DNA of 36,194 nt. Source: Polaromonas sp. YR568 (GTDB lineage Bacteria > Pseudomonadota > Gammaproteobacteria > Burkholderiales > Burkholderiaceae_C). Position numbers and translations under genes: made by a program. Position 1 is the stretch's first letter, and each line of letters begins with the position of its first letter. Where the stretch lies: assembly GCA_945878995.1 (NCBI GenBank), contig CAMCUN010000035.1, positions 1 to 36,194 on the forward strand. Reading direction: 5' to 3'. The notes below the pieces were generated by a model, which saw only the letters and a program-made list of their open reading frames with translations, was not told the DNA's origin and made no database searches. Positions 23,691-32,063 of this stretch are shown here, piece by piece.

Positions 23691-25540
23691 GCCTGTGTGC
23701 CTGTGAATCCTCTGATGCGGTCGCTCATTGCGGCCGCCTGCTCCTCATTTAATACGCTGCCCCGCCAAGCGACATGGCCGTCGGGGCGAACCAGCGTTAG
23801 CGGCGCGCCGTAACAAAAGGCAATCGCGCTTTGGTCGTCAGAGCTGGCCACTTGATGGGTCAACGGGACGCCCTTCGAGACGATGGCGTCCGTCAATCGC
23901 TTGACAGTATTTGTGGCGCCACCAGCATCCACCAGCACAAAGCCTCTTCCAAACCAGTCTAGGGTGGAGCGACCGTCTGCCAGCCAAACATGCGGCGCGC
24001 GCGCACCTGGCTGGGCCGTTTGCGTGTAGAGCATCACCTCTTGCGGGGAAAGTTCTGACCAGGACGCGCCAACGTCATCACCAAGCGCAAGATGGACGCT
24101 CAGACGCTGCCATTCGCGAAGCATGGTGGTGGTGAGTTCGGTGCCGTCTTCCAGGCGCGCCCGTGGCGGCACAATTTGCACTTTTTCACCTTGACCATGC
24201 GTCGCCATAAACTCCGGTTCGCACGATTCAGACGCCACGATGGGTGAGCCCGCATACACGTAGCCCAAGTCGATGCCGAGCTTGTACCATTCGCGGAGCA
24301 TGGTCGCAGCGAACCGACGTCCGGTTTCATAACGCAGGCGCGCGCCCTCGTAAGTTGGCTCAAGCAGTCGCGCATTAGGCTTTGGTGAGAGAGTCCGCAG
24401 GAGGTTGCCAGAGGCCTCTCGCACTGCGCGGAGGGCAACAGGCCTGCGCTCGGTCTCATAGGTGTCCAGCAATGCACGGCCCGACCAGCCGCAAAGCGCG
24501 GCGTCAAGTTTCCAGGACAAGTCCACCGCATCGGCAATGCCCATATTCATTCCGAATCCACCCGTCGGTGATGTCACGTGCGCAGCATCACCCGCTAGGT
24601 AAACGCGGCCTCGGTGGTATGCATCCGCCACAAGTTCTCTGCGCGCCCATGGCACGATGGACAGAATTTCGTAAGCCGGGGCATTGGCCCCCAGAATGCG
24701 GTCGATGGCAAAGCGCGCATCAGCCTCACCGCGTTCGACCTTCTCTTTGCTACCGATGATGGACAGTCGCCACAAGTCTCCGCCGTTGATCGCCACCACG
24801 GTGGCCCAAGTACCCTCAGGCCCGACGAAGATGTAGCGATAACCCAGACGCACATGGCCATGACCGGACAGACCGGGGCAACGAAATAGCACATTGGTTG
24901 TGTAGGTCAGCGTGCCCAACCCACTCATTCCAATCCCCATTTGCTGGCGCACCGTGCTATTGGCGCCATCGCAGCCTACTAAGTACTGCGCACGAACGTT
25001 GACCACGCCGCTCTTTTGCATGATGCGTGCTGTCACGTGCGATTCATGGTCAACAAAAGACTCCAGGGTGCACTCGTAGGCGAGATGTACGCCCGCCTGA
25101 GAAGCTGCGAAGTCCCGTAATATCGGGTCGAACATATTTTGCGGACAGCGAAAGCGTGCCTCCGGGCTGGTCGAAGTGCGCCGCTCCTCAGCACCGCCTG
25201 ATGGCGTCGCGAACTCCTCACGACCCAACTCATAACCATCGAACGAGGTCAGGTACACCATATCCTGCGGGTAGTCCTTGGGATAACCGCAATGACGGAT
25301 GTTGTCAGTCAGGCCCCAGCGACGGCAGAACTCCATGGTGCGCACATTAACGCCATCCATCTTGGGCTGGATGATGGCACCGTCGGTCTTTTCAACCAGC
25401 ATTGTTCGAATACCGCGCCAACCTAGGTCACCCGCTAGCGAGAGTCCAACAGGCCCGCCCCCAATGACAAGTACGTCAGTCTCGATCATTTGATCTTCGG
25501 CCACGCTGGTTTCAACCGCTAATCCAGCTTCATTGACCAT
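23687..25540 (-). CDS. FAD-binding aromatic monooxygenase (MhpA/PheA-like flavin hydroxylase)
   Basis: A 617-residue group A flavin monooxygenase. The FAD Rossmann motif is VLVIGGGPVGLSLAGDLGWRG (about residues 23-43, GGGPVG). The DG motif is LVGCDGANSTVRQQMG, and the GD motif is VYLAGDAAHVTSPTGGFGMN, followed by GIADAVDLSWKL. The C-terminal thioredoxin-like domain (GARAPHVWLADGRSTLDWFG) is typical of MhpA and phenol-hydroxylase-like enzymes. These add a hydroxyl group to a phenolic ring using NAD(P)H and O2. With the gentisate dioxygenase just upstream, hydroxylation of a hydroxybenzoate-type intermediate to a para-diol is the expected role. The first ATG at 25540 overlaps the dioxygenase gene by 11 bases; the ATG at 25489 (MIETDVLVIGGG) is an alternative start. 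Confidence 0.9.
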   Translation of the reverse strand: MVNEAGLAVETSVAEDQMIETDVLVIGGGPVGLSLAGDLGWRGIRTMLVEKTDGAIIQPKMDGVNVRTMEFCRRWGLTDNIRHCGYPKDYPQDMVYLTSFDGYELGREEFATPSGGAEERRTSTSPEARFRCPQNMFDPILRDFAASQAGVHLAYECTLESFVDHESHVTARIMQKSGVVNVRAQYLVGCDGANSTVRQQMGIGMSGLGTLTYTTNVLFRCPGLSGHGHVRLGYRYIFVGPEGTWATVVAINGGDLWRLSIIGSKEKVERGEADARFAIDRILGANAPAYEILSIVPWARRELVADAYHRGRVYLAGDAAHVTSPTGGFGMNMGIADAVDLSWKLDAALCGWSGRALLDTYETERRPVALRAVREASGNLLRTLSPKPNARLLEPTYEGARLRYETGRRFAATMLREWYKLGIDLGYVYAGSPIVASESCEPEFMATHGQGEKVQIVPPRARLEDGTELTTTMLREWQRLSVHLALGDDVGASWSELSPQEVMLYTQTAQPGARAPHVWLADGRSTLDWFGRGFVLVDAGGATNTVKRLTDAIVSKGVPLTHQVASSDDQSAIAFCYGAPLTLVRPDGHVAWRGSVLNEEQAAAMSDRIRGFTGTQA

Positions 25541-26516
25541 GGGCCAGCACCCCCGACATGTCTTCGGTCCTCAGAAAACCCAAACGCTCTTGCATACGCG
25601 CATCGGACACTGAAAACAAGGTACTTCGCACGCCCTTCGCAAAGTGCTGAACGGGAAGCCAGCCAGGCAGCGCCAAGACGTCACCGCGCGCCCATCTGAA
25701 AGTCTGCCCGCCCACACAAGTCTCACCGTGACCTTCAACCACCGCCACGATCTGATTTTCTGTGCTCCGATGGTTTGACGTCGATGCGCCGGGGGCGAGC
25801 ATAGTCATTGCGAGCTCCATCGTCAGCAGGCTGGGGGCATCGAGAACGACACGCGCTATCTTGCCACCTTGGGATTCGGCCATTTGCGCCAACAGCCTTG
25901 CCTCCACTTGGGCCCATGGAAAACACAGCTCTTTTGACTGGTTGGCGCGATCGGGCTCTTGGAAACCCTGCGGCCAGTGTTCCATGAACATTGGCTCCAG
26001 CATCTGCACTAAGGGGACGTCTAAGAAGTCGATCCAGTAAGCGTCACTTGGACCATCATTGGCATGCCCATGCCACATATTTCCGGGCGTGAGCACCACG
26101 TCATTAATTTTCATGTCCAATCGCTCACCGTCGACAACTGTATAGACATCGGGACCGACCTCCAATACAAGGCGCAAGGCGTTGGGCGAGTGACGGTGGG
26201 AGCGTGCCTGCTCTCCAGGGCGGATCATCTGATAAGCACTTACAAGAGTTCGCAGTGTCGCGTAATGATTACCCTCAATCGGGTTGACCAGGAATAAATT
26301 ACGCCGTTCCGCAAGTTCGGTAGAGATCAGCGGCGCTGCCGCGTCCAACCCTGCTTGAGCTTCAGTCCATTTCCAATGAGTGGACTTAAAACTCACGCGC
26401 GGTTCCTGCCAGAGCGACGCTTCCTTCTTGTTCCAGCCGGCGCGCATTGCGAGACTTGCAAATGCAGAGTTAAGGCTGTCCAAGCCAGCAGAGAGATCAA
26501 AATTTTTCAGTGTCAT
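25530..26516 (-). CDS. Gentisate 1,2-dioxygenase-like bicupin
   Basis: The protein begins at the ATG at 26516 (MTLKNFDLSAGLDSL, 328 residues) or the ATG at 26561 (343 residues); neither has a strong ribosome site, and the longer form starts only 10 bases after the upstream stop. The N-terminal cupin has MIRPGEQARSHRHSPNALRLVLE and LTPGNMWHGHAND, supplying H107, H109 and H149 as iron ligands. The second cupin includes ASTSNHRSTENQIVAVVEG and GDVLALPGWLPVQHF. This layout matches gentisate and 1-hydroxy-2-naphthoate dioxygenases, which open a ring between the carboxyl-bearing carbon and the adjacent hydroxylated carbon. The hydrolase at 21980 would act on the product. Substrates in this subfamily vary (gentisate, salicylate, hydroxynaphthoate), so the exact ring is unknown. 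Confidence 0.85.
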   Translation of the reverse strand: MTLKNFDLSAGLDSLNSAFASLAMRAGWNKKEASLWQEPRVSFKSTHWKWTEAQAGLDAAAPLISTELAERRNLFLVNPIEGNHYATLRTLVSAYQMIRPGEQARSHRHSPNALRLVLEVGPDVYTVVDGERLDMKINDVVLTPGNMWHGHANDGPSDAYWIDFLDVPLVQMLEPMFMEHWPQGFQEPDRANQSKELCFPWAQVEARLLAQMAESQGGKIARVVLDAPSLLTMELAMTMLAPGASTSNHRSTENQIVAVVEGHGETCVGGQTFRWARGDVLALPGWLPVQHFAKGVRSTLFSVSDARMQERLGFLRTEDMSGVLAHGQ

Positions 26517-26571
26517 GAGGTCACTAATTTCGTTATTTTTTCGGAGGTCATGGGTATCCATCCGTTGCCGT

Positions 26572-28347
26572 TCAGGACGCAACCCCCATCGTTTTTTGCC
26601 CACTTGCGAAGCTGTTCTTGACCTGTGCAATGTGCTGAGCTGCCCTCCAAGCAAAGACAATTGCCGGACCCAGCGTGATACCGGGGCCCGGGTAAGTCCC
26701 ACGCATGACAGAACCCATGTCATTGCCGCAGGCGTAAAGGCCTGGAATCGACAGCCCATCGGCGCCAAGTACTTGGGCATCTAGGCCAGTCCTTAAACCT
26801 ACGGTCGTTCCAATGGAGCATGGCTGCACGGCCACCGCATAAAAGGGGGCATTTTCGATTGAGCGCATGCACGGGTTGGGTTTTTGGTCCGGATCACCAT
26901 TAAAACGATTGAACGCACTAGCGCCGCGGCCAAATGCAGTGTCAACGCCAACGATGCAGTCGACATTGTGGGTAGCAACACTGCCCACCAAACCGGCCGG
27001 ATCCACGCCAATGAGCCGCGCCAACTCGTCCAAACTGTCGGCACGTCGCAAGTACCCCGCATCCACAAAAGGCTGCAGGCGCGGATACAGCGGCTTGATC
27101 AGCCCCAGGCCGTAGGCCTTGATAAAACGGTGGTCACAGATGAACCATGCTTGCGGTGGCGTGCCTACGGTAGACGGCGCGTGCACCGTCTGGTCGCGGT
27201 ACATGGCCATGACCAAGTCATGATAGGAGTCGGCCTCGTTCGCGAAGCGCTTACCTGCAGCGTTCACCGCAATCAGCCCGGGCTTGCCCCGATCCATGTG
27301 GCCGTGAATCCAAACAGTCTCGGTGCCGTCCGGATTCTTCTTAACCGAAGCGGGCGACCAGTAAGCCGGACTTTCAACGTTGCGACTAACCTCTGCACCA
27401 ATCGCGCGCGCTGCCCGCACGCCTGCGCCCTTATTACCAGAGAACGCCAGTGAGTGCCGGTGTGGAAAACGAGTCATGAACTCCTGCCTAGCATCCAAAT
27501 CTTGCGCAATACCACCGGTTGCTAGAACCACACCGTTGCGCGCGCGGATAGCTTTAGGCCCAGCAGGGGTCTCCACGATAGCTCCCGTGACGCGGCCGTC
27601 TTCACGCACTAGTTCCAAAAGTGAATGCCTGACATACATCGGAACACCCGCCTTGATGAGGCTCAGCATGAAGCGGCCTACGAGCGCATTGCCAATCAAA
27701 AGCCGGGTACCACGCGGATGAGTCAGGCGAGAGACTAGGTGCGGAATAATCGTGCCCAGCGTTTGTTTCAATGCACGCCATGATGCGTATGGTCGCAGCA
27801 ATATCTGCACATCACGTCGACCGACCATCATGCCGCCAAAGGTGAGATAGATGGGGCGCGGTGGGCGCAGCATGGCGAAGTGCTTACCCAGCAGTCGACC
27901 ATCAAAAGGCAGGGCAGACAAGTTTCGACCGTAGCTGGAGCCGCCTGGCGCGTCCGAGTGGTAATCTGGATTCATCGCGTGCTGGAAACGCACATCCGTA
28001 TCGCGCTCCAGAAAGTCCAGTGCGTCGGAGCAACCCTCTAAAAATGCACGCATCAAGGGTTCGTCTAGACGCTCGCCCAATTCGTTGCGCAGGTACCGCC
28101 AGACATTCTCTGCCGGCTCATCACGGCCATTGCGCGCGATGAGAGAGGCCCCAGGGACCCAGATCGAACCGCCGGATGTGGCCGTGGTTCCGCCCAGCAA
28201 GTCAGACGATTCACAAAGCAAGGCCTTCATTCCGCACGCGGATGCCGACAAAGCCGCCATCAACCCAGCAGCACCGGAACCGAAAACGAGTACATCCGTT
28301 TCTTCGTCCCAGTGAGTGCGCGCCGCGCCCTTTGAAAACGCCGTCAT
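26572..28347 (-). CDS. FAD-dependent oxidoreductase, Delta1-ketosteroid dehydrogenase-like
   Basis: A 591-residue flavoprotein starting at the ATG at 28347, whose A is also the last base of the upstream stop codon. An in-frame TTG just before is less likely. Rossmann motif: DVLVFGSGAAGLMAALSASA, followed by SDLLGGTTATSGGSIWVPG. The central segment YLTFGGMMVGRRDVQILL and the C-terminal PGLYACGNDMGSVMRGTYPG and GITLGPAIVFAWRAA are strongly reminiscent of 3-oxosteroid 1-dehydrogenases and of 4-oxocyclohexanecarboxylate desaturases, which abstract hydrides next to a ring ketone. Length is also closer to that group than to soluble fumarate reductases. In this operon it is the best candidate for dehydrogenating a cyclic ketone towards an aromatic ring. 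Substrate not determined. Confidence 0.88.
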   Translation of the reverse strand: MTAFSKGAARTHWDEETDVLVFGSGAAGLMAALSASACGMKALLCESSDLLGGTTATSGGSIWVPGASLIARNGRDEPAENVWRYLRNELGERLDEPLMRAFLEGCSDALDFLERDTDVRFQHAMNPDYHSDAPGGSSYGRNLSALPFDGRLLGKHFAMLRPPRPIYLTFGGMMVGRRDVQILLRPYASWRALKQTLGTIIPHLVSRLTHPRGTRLLIGNALVGRFMLSLIKAGVPMYVRHSLLELVREDGRVTGAIVETPAGPKAIRARNGVVLATGGIAQDLDARQEFMTRFPHRHSLAFSGNKGAGVRAARAIGAEVSRNVESPAYWSPASVKKNPDGTETVWIHGHMDRGKPGLIAVNAAGKRFANEADSYHDLVMAMYRDQTVHAPSTVGTPPQAWFICDHRFIKAYGLGLIKPLYPRLQPFVDAGYLRRADSLDELARLIGVDPAGLVGSVATHNVDCIVGVDTAFGRGASAFNRFNGDPDQKPNPCMRSIENAPFYAVAVQPCSIGTTVGLRTGLDAQVLGADGLSIPGLYACGNDMGSVMRGTYPGPGITLGPAIVFAWRAAQHIAQVKNSFASGQKTMGVAS

Positions 28348-29795
28348 CAAGGAGCCACCCGATCCATCATTCCAGACCGCACTTTGTTGATGTCGTCGGC
28401 GGCACGCAGCCCCATGACTGAAGACTTGATCAGACCACCGACATAGCCGACGGCACTGCCGACTGGCCCTCCTTCTAGCCCACCTGTGGTGGCACCTGCT
28501 GCGTAAAGGCCAGCGATCGGTTGTCGCTGTTTATCGAGCACGCGGGCTTGGTCATCAATCAGTATCCCCCCCATGGTGTAGGTCACACCAGCGCAGGCGG
28601 GCAGGGCATAGTACGGCGCTGTGTCAATTCGGTAAGCCTCGAATTTTGAGGTCGAGCGAGGTGGACTTAAGGTCTCTGGTCGGCCGGACAACACAGCTTC
28701 GTTGTACCGCGCCACGCTATTTTTAAGGGCTTCCTCGTTGATGCCCGCCAGCTTCGCCAGCGCAGACAAAGAATCGGCCACGTGCACAGTGCCGCCATAT
28801 TCGCGCAGGCGAGGGTTGGGTGCTTGCATATTAATGGTGCCACGCTCATCCCATATTTTTTGATCGGCGATGGCGAAGGTTCCCAAGGGGTCGGGCTGCG
28901 CTGCAATCGCGTTGGCCATGCTAACGCCGCCATCCCCTTCATTGGTGAATCGCTGCCCTGAACGGTCCACCAATACCCCCGCCGCCGCCACGAAGTCAAG
29001 CCACAGGTGCGGCCAGAGTTTCTCATTGCTGAAAGCATCGGCCGAAAGGATGTGCCCATAAAAACCGCGCAACTCCGTCAAGGCAGCCCCTGCTTCGCGC
29101 GCCATGCGCAAGCCATCACCAAAGCCTGTTCTGGCATTGCGCTGAAATACCTTGTCTGGGTCCGGTGTGATGGCCTCAGCTAGCAGGCTAGACGATGTCT
29201 GAAAGCCGCCATCAGCAACAACGGTAGCCGCAGCTTCAACGCAAAATCTCCCGCCAGCGGCGTTCTCGCCATAGACTCCCGTGCAACGAGAGTCGTCCAT
29301 ACGTAATTTTTTTGCACTCATGCCCCTCATCACGTGGCCGCCAGTCTTGGCCAGTGCCGTCTCGAGTGTGCGAAGCAACACATCGCCACCACGCCCTTCC
29401 CACCCGCGGTTTTGCGGGTTCACAGTGGGCGGTGCCAACGTAAAATCGTGGTACGCCTGAGCACCCCGTACGAAGCGTAGACCCTGCTCCTGAAGCCAGC
29501 GTACAGCCCTGAGCGCATCGCTTGCAACAGCATTCGCTTGTGCGGGCTCAGCAGTACCGCCTGTCGCATCGTTGATGTAGCGCGCTAACTCAGCTGGCGG
29601 CGTTGTCACACTGTTCAGTGCACAGTGAAAAATACCGGCAGTCAGGCGTGAGTTGCACAGGTAACGATCTTCTGCCGAACGTTCAAAGACAAGTACATGG
29701 GCACCGCCCTGCGCTGCACGTGTCGCAGTCACCATGCCAGCGATACCACCACCGATCACGGCGACGTCACACCGCAGAATTTCAACATCGCTCAT
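28347..29795 (-). CDS. FAD-dependent oxidoreductase, fumarate reductase/tricarballylate dehydrogenase-like
   Basis: The ATG at 29795 (MSDVEILRCDVAVIGGG) is chosen because AAGGAAG lies just upstream; the open frame also begins at a TTG 18 bases earlier. The product has 482 residues. Visible are DVAVIGGGIAGMVTATRAA, VLVFERSAEDRYLCNSRLT, DGGVSMANAIAAQPDPLG and the FAD-binding end LYAAGATTGGLEGGPVGSAVG. PACAGVTYTMGGILIDDQARV is typical of FrdA-like dehydrogenases including tricarballylate dehydrogenase. It is the first intact gene of the minus-strand unit, behind the decayed Bug gene. It shares one base with the next flavoprotein gene, so the two are probably made in fixed ratio. It may transform an early ring or side-chain intermediate. 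Confidence 0.88.
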   Translation of the reverse strand: MSDVEILRCDVAVIGGGIAGMVTATRAAQGGAHVLVFERSAEDRYLCNSRLTAGIFHCALNSVTTPPAELARYINDATGGTAEPAQANAVASDALRAVRWLQEQGLRFVRGAQAYHDFTLAPPTVNPQNRGWEGRGGDVLLRTLETALAKTGGHVMRGMSAKKLRMDDSRCTGVYGENAAGGRFCVEAAATVVADGGFQTSSSLLAEAITPDPDKVFQRNARTGFGDGLRMAREAGAALTELRGFYGHILSADAFSNEKLWPHLWLDFVAAAGVLVDRSGQRFTNEGDGGVSMANAIAAQPDPLGTFAIADQKIWDERGTINMQAPNPRLREYGGTVHVADSLSALAKLAGINEEALKNSVARYNEAVLSGRPETLSPPRSTSKFEAYRIDTAPYYALPACAGVTYTMGGILIDDQARVLDKQRQPIAGLYAAGATTGGLEGGPVGSAVGYVGGLIKSSVMGLRAADDINKVRSGMMDRVAP

Positions 29796-29825
29796 TGCAC
29801 TTCCTTTTGTCAAAGAGACGGGCAG

Positions 29826-30110
29826 TTATCGCGAAACCAACTTAGCGTCGCGCGCGGCATGGGCATAGTAGTCAAGCTGGGTCTTCACAGCCAGGCGGAA
29901 TTCAGCGGGTGTGCCGCCAACCACATCGCAGCTCATCGAGGCGACGATGCGTTTTTCACATTCGACATGTTGAACATGGCAGTCACCTCTGCGTTGATCT
30001 TTTGCACCACCAACGATGGCATGTCAGCAGGACCCCCAGAGCCCATATCAAAGCGAGACGCCTGAAAATCCAGGCAGACCACTCTCCGCGATGGTGGGAA
30101 CTTCATGCGC
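29826..30110 (-). pseudogene. Decayed Bug/TctC binding-protein gene, C-terminal remnant
   Basis: The minus strand encodes recognisable pieces of a Bug C-terminus in shifting frames. HEVPTIAESGLPGFSG is read in one frame (about 30107-30055). PADMPSLVVQKINAEVTAM is read in another (about 30020-29965). Then RIVASMSCDVVGGTPAEFRL and VKTQLDYYAHAARDAKLVSR return to the first frame and end with a stop at 29826. If read in one frame, two TGA stops interrupt it. The signal peptide and roughly the first two thirds of the protein are missing. It lies between the operon promoter and the first intact gene, so it was probably once the first gene of the unit. Confidence 0.8.
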
Positions 30111-30172
30111 CCCTTGCCTTGTTCAACGGTTCACCACAGCACAAAATAGAACGGCAGACCATTTTTTTTGGC

Positions 30173-30215
30173 AGACTAAATTATTTAAGTTAGATTGTCA
30201 ACAAGACAATCTAAC
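30173..30215 (-). promoter_or_regulatory. Promoter and palindromic operator of the long minus-strand catabolic unit
   Basis: On the minus strand TTGACA (30201-30196) is a perfect -35 box; 17 bases on is TAGTCT (30178-30173), a three-of-six -10 match. A perfect 11-bp inverted repeat, GTTAGATTGTC and GACAATCTAAC around AACAA, covers 30189-30215 and overlaps the -35 box. The inner part (TTGTCAACAA) also resembles GntR/FadR-type sites. The regulator of this family nearest to hand is the IclR protein at 22899. The dyad is certain; the regulator is inferred. Confidence 0.6.
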
Positions 30216-30261
30216 GCCCCATGTTCGCGGTGTGGCAATGGGGGCAAATGATGTCGTACAT
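30211..30261 (-). pseudogene. Possible 5' stub of a zinc-ribbon gene, cut off at the operon junction
   Basis: On the minus strand AGGAG precedes an ATG at 30261 that encodes MYDIICPHCHTANMGR and then stops at 30211. CPHC is a typical first half of a zinc ribbon. The frame ends exactly where the operator palindrome begins, as if an older gene was truncated when the catabolic unit was inserted. At sixteen codons this could also be chance. Confidence 0.25.
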
Positions 30262-30451
30262 GGGGGGCTCCTGTGCGGCGTGAGCGTGTGGGAGCATGGT
30301 ACCCAGCTCATGCGGTGGGTGGTGGGGTGTGTGCGAGCGCTGCTGAAACTTTATGGCTGGTCAGGGTCAAGGCTTGAGCCTGGGAGCTGGGGCTTTTACA
30401 GGCTGCATGCGCGCCGGCTGGCCGGTCGACCGCGCCAGAGCGGCTGCTTGT

Positions 30452-31144
30452 TTATTTGCCCACCTCGCTCAAAGTGGCCACCACCCGGTCTGACAAGGTC
30501 TCAAAGCTGGTCAGCGACACCTTCATGACCCTGACAGTCTTGCCCTTTTGGTAGACCAGTTGCAGCGTTTGGCCGTGCTGGCGGTGGCTGAGGATGTGGT
30601 CTAGCTCGGTGGCGATGGCGCGTTTGCGCAGGCCGTCGGGGCTGACCAAGTGGGTGTTGGCGCGGCTTGAGCTGCCGTCTTTGTAGGGGCGGGGCTCCGT
30701 TTCAAGGTAGAGGGCGATTGGGGTTTTGGTGTCCTCATTGTTCAAAGACTCGAGCCGGGTGATGGCCTGTGAGGCGTCTGGGAAGAGCCAGATCGCCTTC
30801 TCGGAGCCATCGTTCAAGAAAAGCAGGTTTCGAATTTCAGTGCTTTTGCTTTCGTAGTGGCTGCCATCCTCTTTGGGGGCGACGATATTCATGACCAGGA
30901 TGTTCGGCCCGGCGTCGATGTGGCTGGTGCGAATGTCGAGTGGCACCGCCTTGGCAGAGGCGCTGTGCTCGCTGGCGGTGCTGCCTGCTGCAATGCCCAC
31001 TGGTGGGTCGACCGTTTCACGGCCGCGCCCCCGCATGTCTGGCAAGAGCTCCCAGACCATGACGGCAAGCAGCAGCAGGGTCAGCAAGGCCGGCAGCAGG
31101 GTGTTAAAGCGCTGGAGTCGCAGGAACAGGCGTTGGGTGTTCAT
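30452..31144 (-). CDS. Membrane-anchored protein of unknown function
   Basis: A 230-residue protein with one N-terminal membrane helix (LLPALLTLLLLAVMVWELL, about residues 16-34) after a basic cytoplasmic end (MNTQRLFLRLQRFN). The rest is a soluble domain likely facing the periplasm, with IDAGPNILVMNIVAPKEDG, LLFLNDGSEKAIWLFPDAS and LQLVYQKGKTVRVMKVSLT. I do not recognise the domain; it looks rich in beta strands. It starts 32 bases after the stop of the histone-deacetylase-like gene and is probably transcribed with it. No clear terminator was found beyond its stop. Confidence 0.75.
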   Translation of the reverse strand: MNTQRLFLRLQRFNTLLPALLTLLLLAVMVWELLPDMRGRGRETVDPPVGIAAGSTASEHSASAKAVPLDIRTSHIDAGPNILVMNIVAPKEDGSHYESKSTEIRNLLFLNDGSEKAIWLFPDASQAITRLESLNNEDTKTPIALYLETEPRPYKDGSSSRANTHLVSPDGLRKRAIATELDHILSHRQHGQTLQLVYQKGKTVRVMKVSLTSFETLSDRVVATLSEVGK

Positions 31145-31176
31145 GGTGGGGCTTTCGTCGGGGGTGGCTTGCTGTT

Positions 31177-32034
31177 TCAGGCTGGGCGGGCGGCGCTCAA
31201 GGCCTGGTCGCTGGCTGTCAGGGTTTGCAGGTGCAGGGCCACGGTTTTGTCCATGGGCTCGGTGTAGCCGCCGGCCAGGTTCCAGGCGACGGGGGTTTGG
31301 TGCTCTAAGCAGGCGGCAAACACGCCTTGGTCGCGCCAGCCCATTTCGTCAAAGCTCAGGTAGCCGCTGCCGTAGGGGTCGCCCTCCCAGGCGTCGGCGC
31401 CGGCCTGGTAGAGCACCAGGCCCGGGCGGTGGCGCTGCAGCAGCTCGTGGGTGTAGGCCGCCCAGCCCTCAGCCTTGAGGCCGGCTTGGGCATGGCCTAT
31501 GCCTTGGTCGCGGGTGATGTTGATGACGCTTTTGCCCAGGCGCAGGGCTTGGATGCAGCTGTCGGTGCCGTCGCCGTAATGGGCGTCGCCGTCAATGATG
31601 AGCACTTTTTTGACGCCGCTGGCCAGAGCCATGCGCGCGGCAATCACCAAGCCGTTGAAGGTGCAGTAACCAAAGTTGCTGTCGTAAGACGCATGGTGAA
31701 AGCCTTGCGAGGCCGAACAGGCGATGCCACCGTTTTCAAGCGCGTGTTCGGCCGCGGCCCACAGGCTGGCGCTGCTGTAGGCCAGGGCTTGGTTGATGGA
31801 TGCGCTGCGGGTGCCAAAGCCGTTGCTGGCCTTCAGTGCCAGAACCGCGTCTACATAGCTGGCTTTGTGGGCGAGCTTGAAATCGGCCGCAGTAAATGGG
31901 TCAGGTTCCACCACTTGGCGCTTGGCGCCGGCAATGAAGGCGGGCAGTTTTTGTATGGAAATAAAGGCATGGTCGGCCACCTGTTTGGGGCTGTAGAAGA
32001 TGGGGGTGCGGGGCAGGGTGGGCGCGCTGGACAT
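31177..32034 (-). CDS. Histone deacetylase-superfamily hydrolase
   Basis: A 285-residue arginase/deacetylase-fold enzyme. SQGFHHASYDSNFGYCTFNG supplies the paired active-site histidines (H113, H114). IIDGDAHYGDGT gives zinc ligands D150 and H152. QAGADAWEGDPYG gives the third ligand D214, and NLAGGYTEP contains the tyrosine position used in catalysis. The full set suggests an active zinc hydrolase. Bacterial relatives deacetylate polyamines, acetoin-pathway proteins or small amides; the substrate here is unknown. At 285 residues it is shorter than most acetylpolyamine or class II members (about 340 or more). It is divergent from the MerR-like gene, and the promoters are intertwined. No clear Shine-Dalgarno site is present before the ATG. 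Confidence 0.85.
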   Translation of the reverse strand: MSSAPTLPRTPIFYSPKQVADHAFISIQKLPAFIAGAKRQVVEPDPFTAADFKLAHKASYVDAVLALKASNGFGTRSASINQALAYSSASLWAAAEHALENGGIACSASQGFHHASYDSNFGYCTFNGLVIAARMALASGVKKVLIIDGDAHYGDGTDSCIQALRLGKSVINITRDQGIGHAQAGLKAEGWAAYTHELLQRHRPGLVLYQAGADAWEGDPYGSGYLSFDEMGWRDQGVFAACLEHQTPVAWNLAGGYTEPMDKTVALHLQTLTASDQALSAARPA

Positions 32035-32063
32035 GGTTTTTGGGGTGGGGAGTGGTTTTTAAT

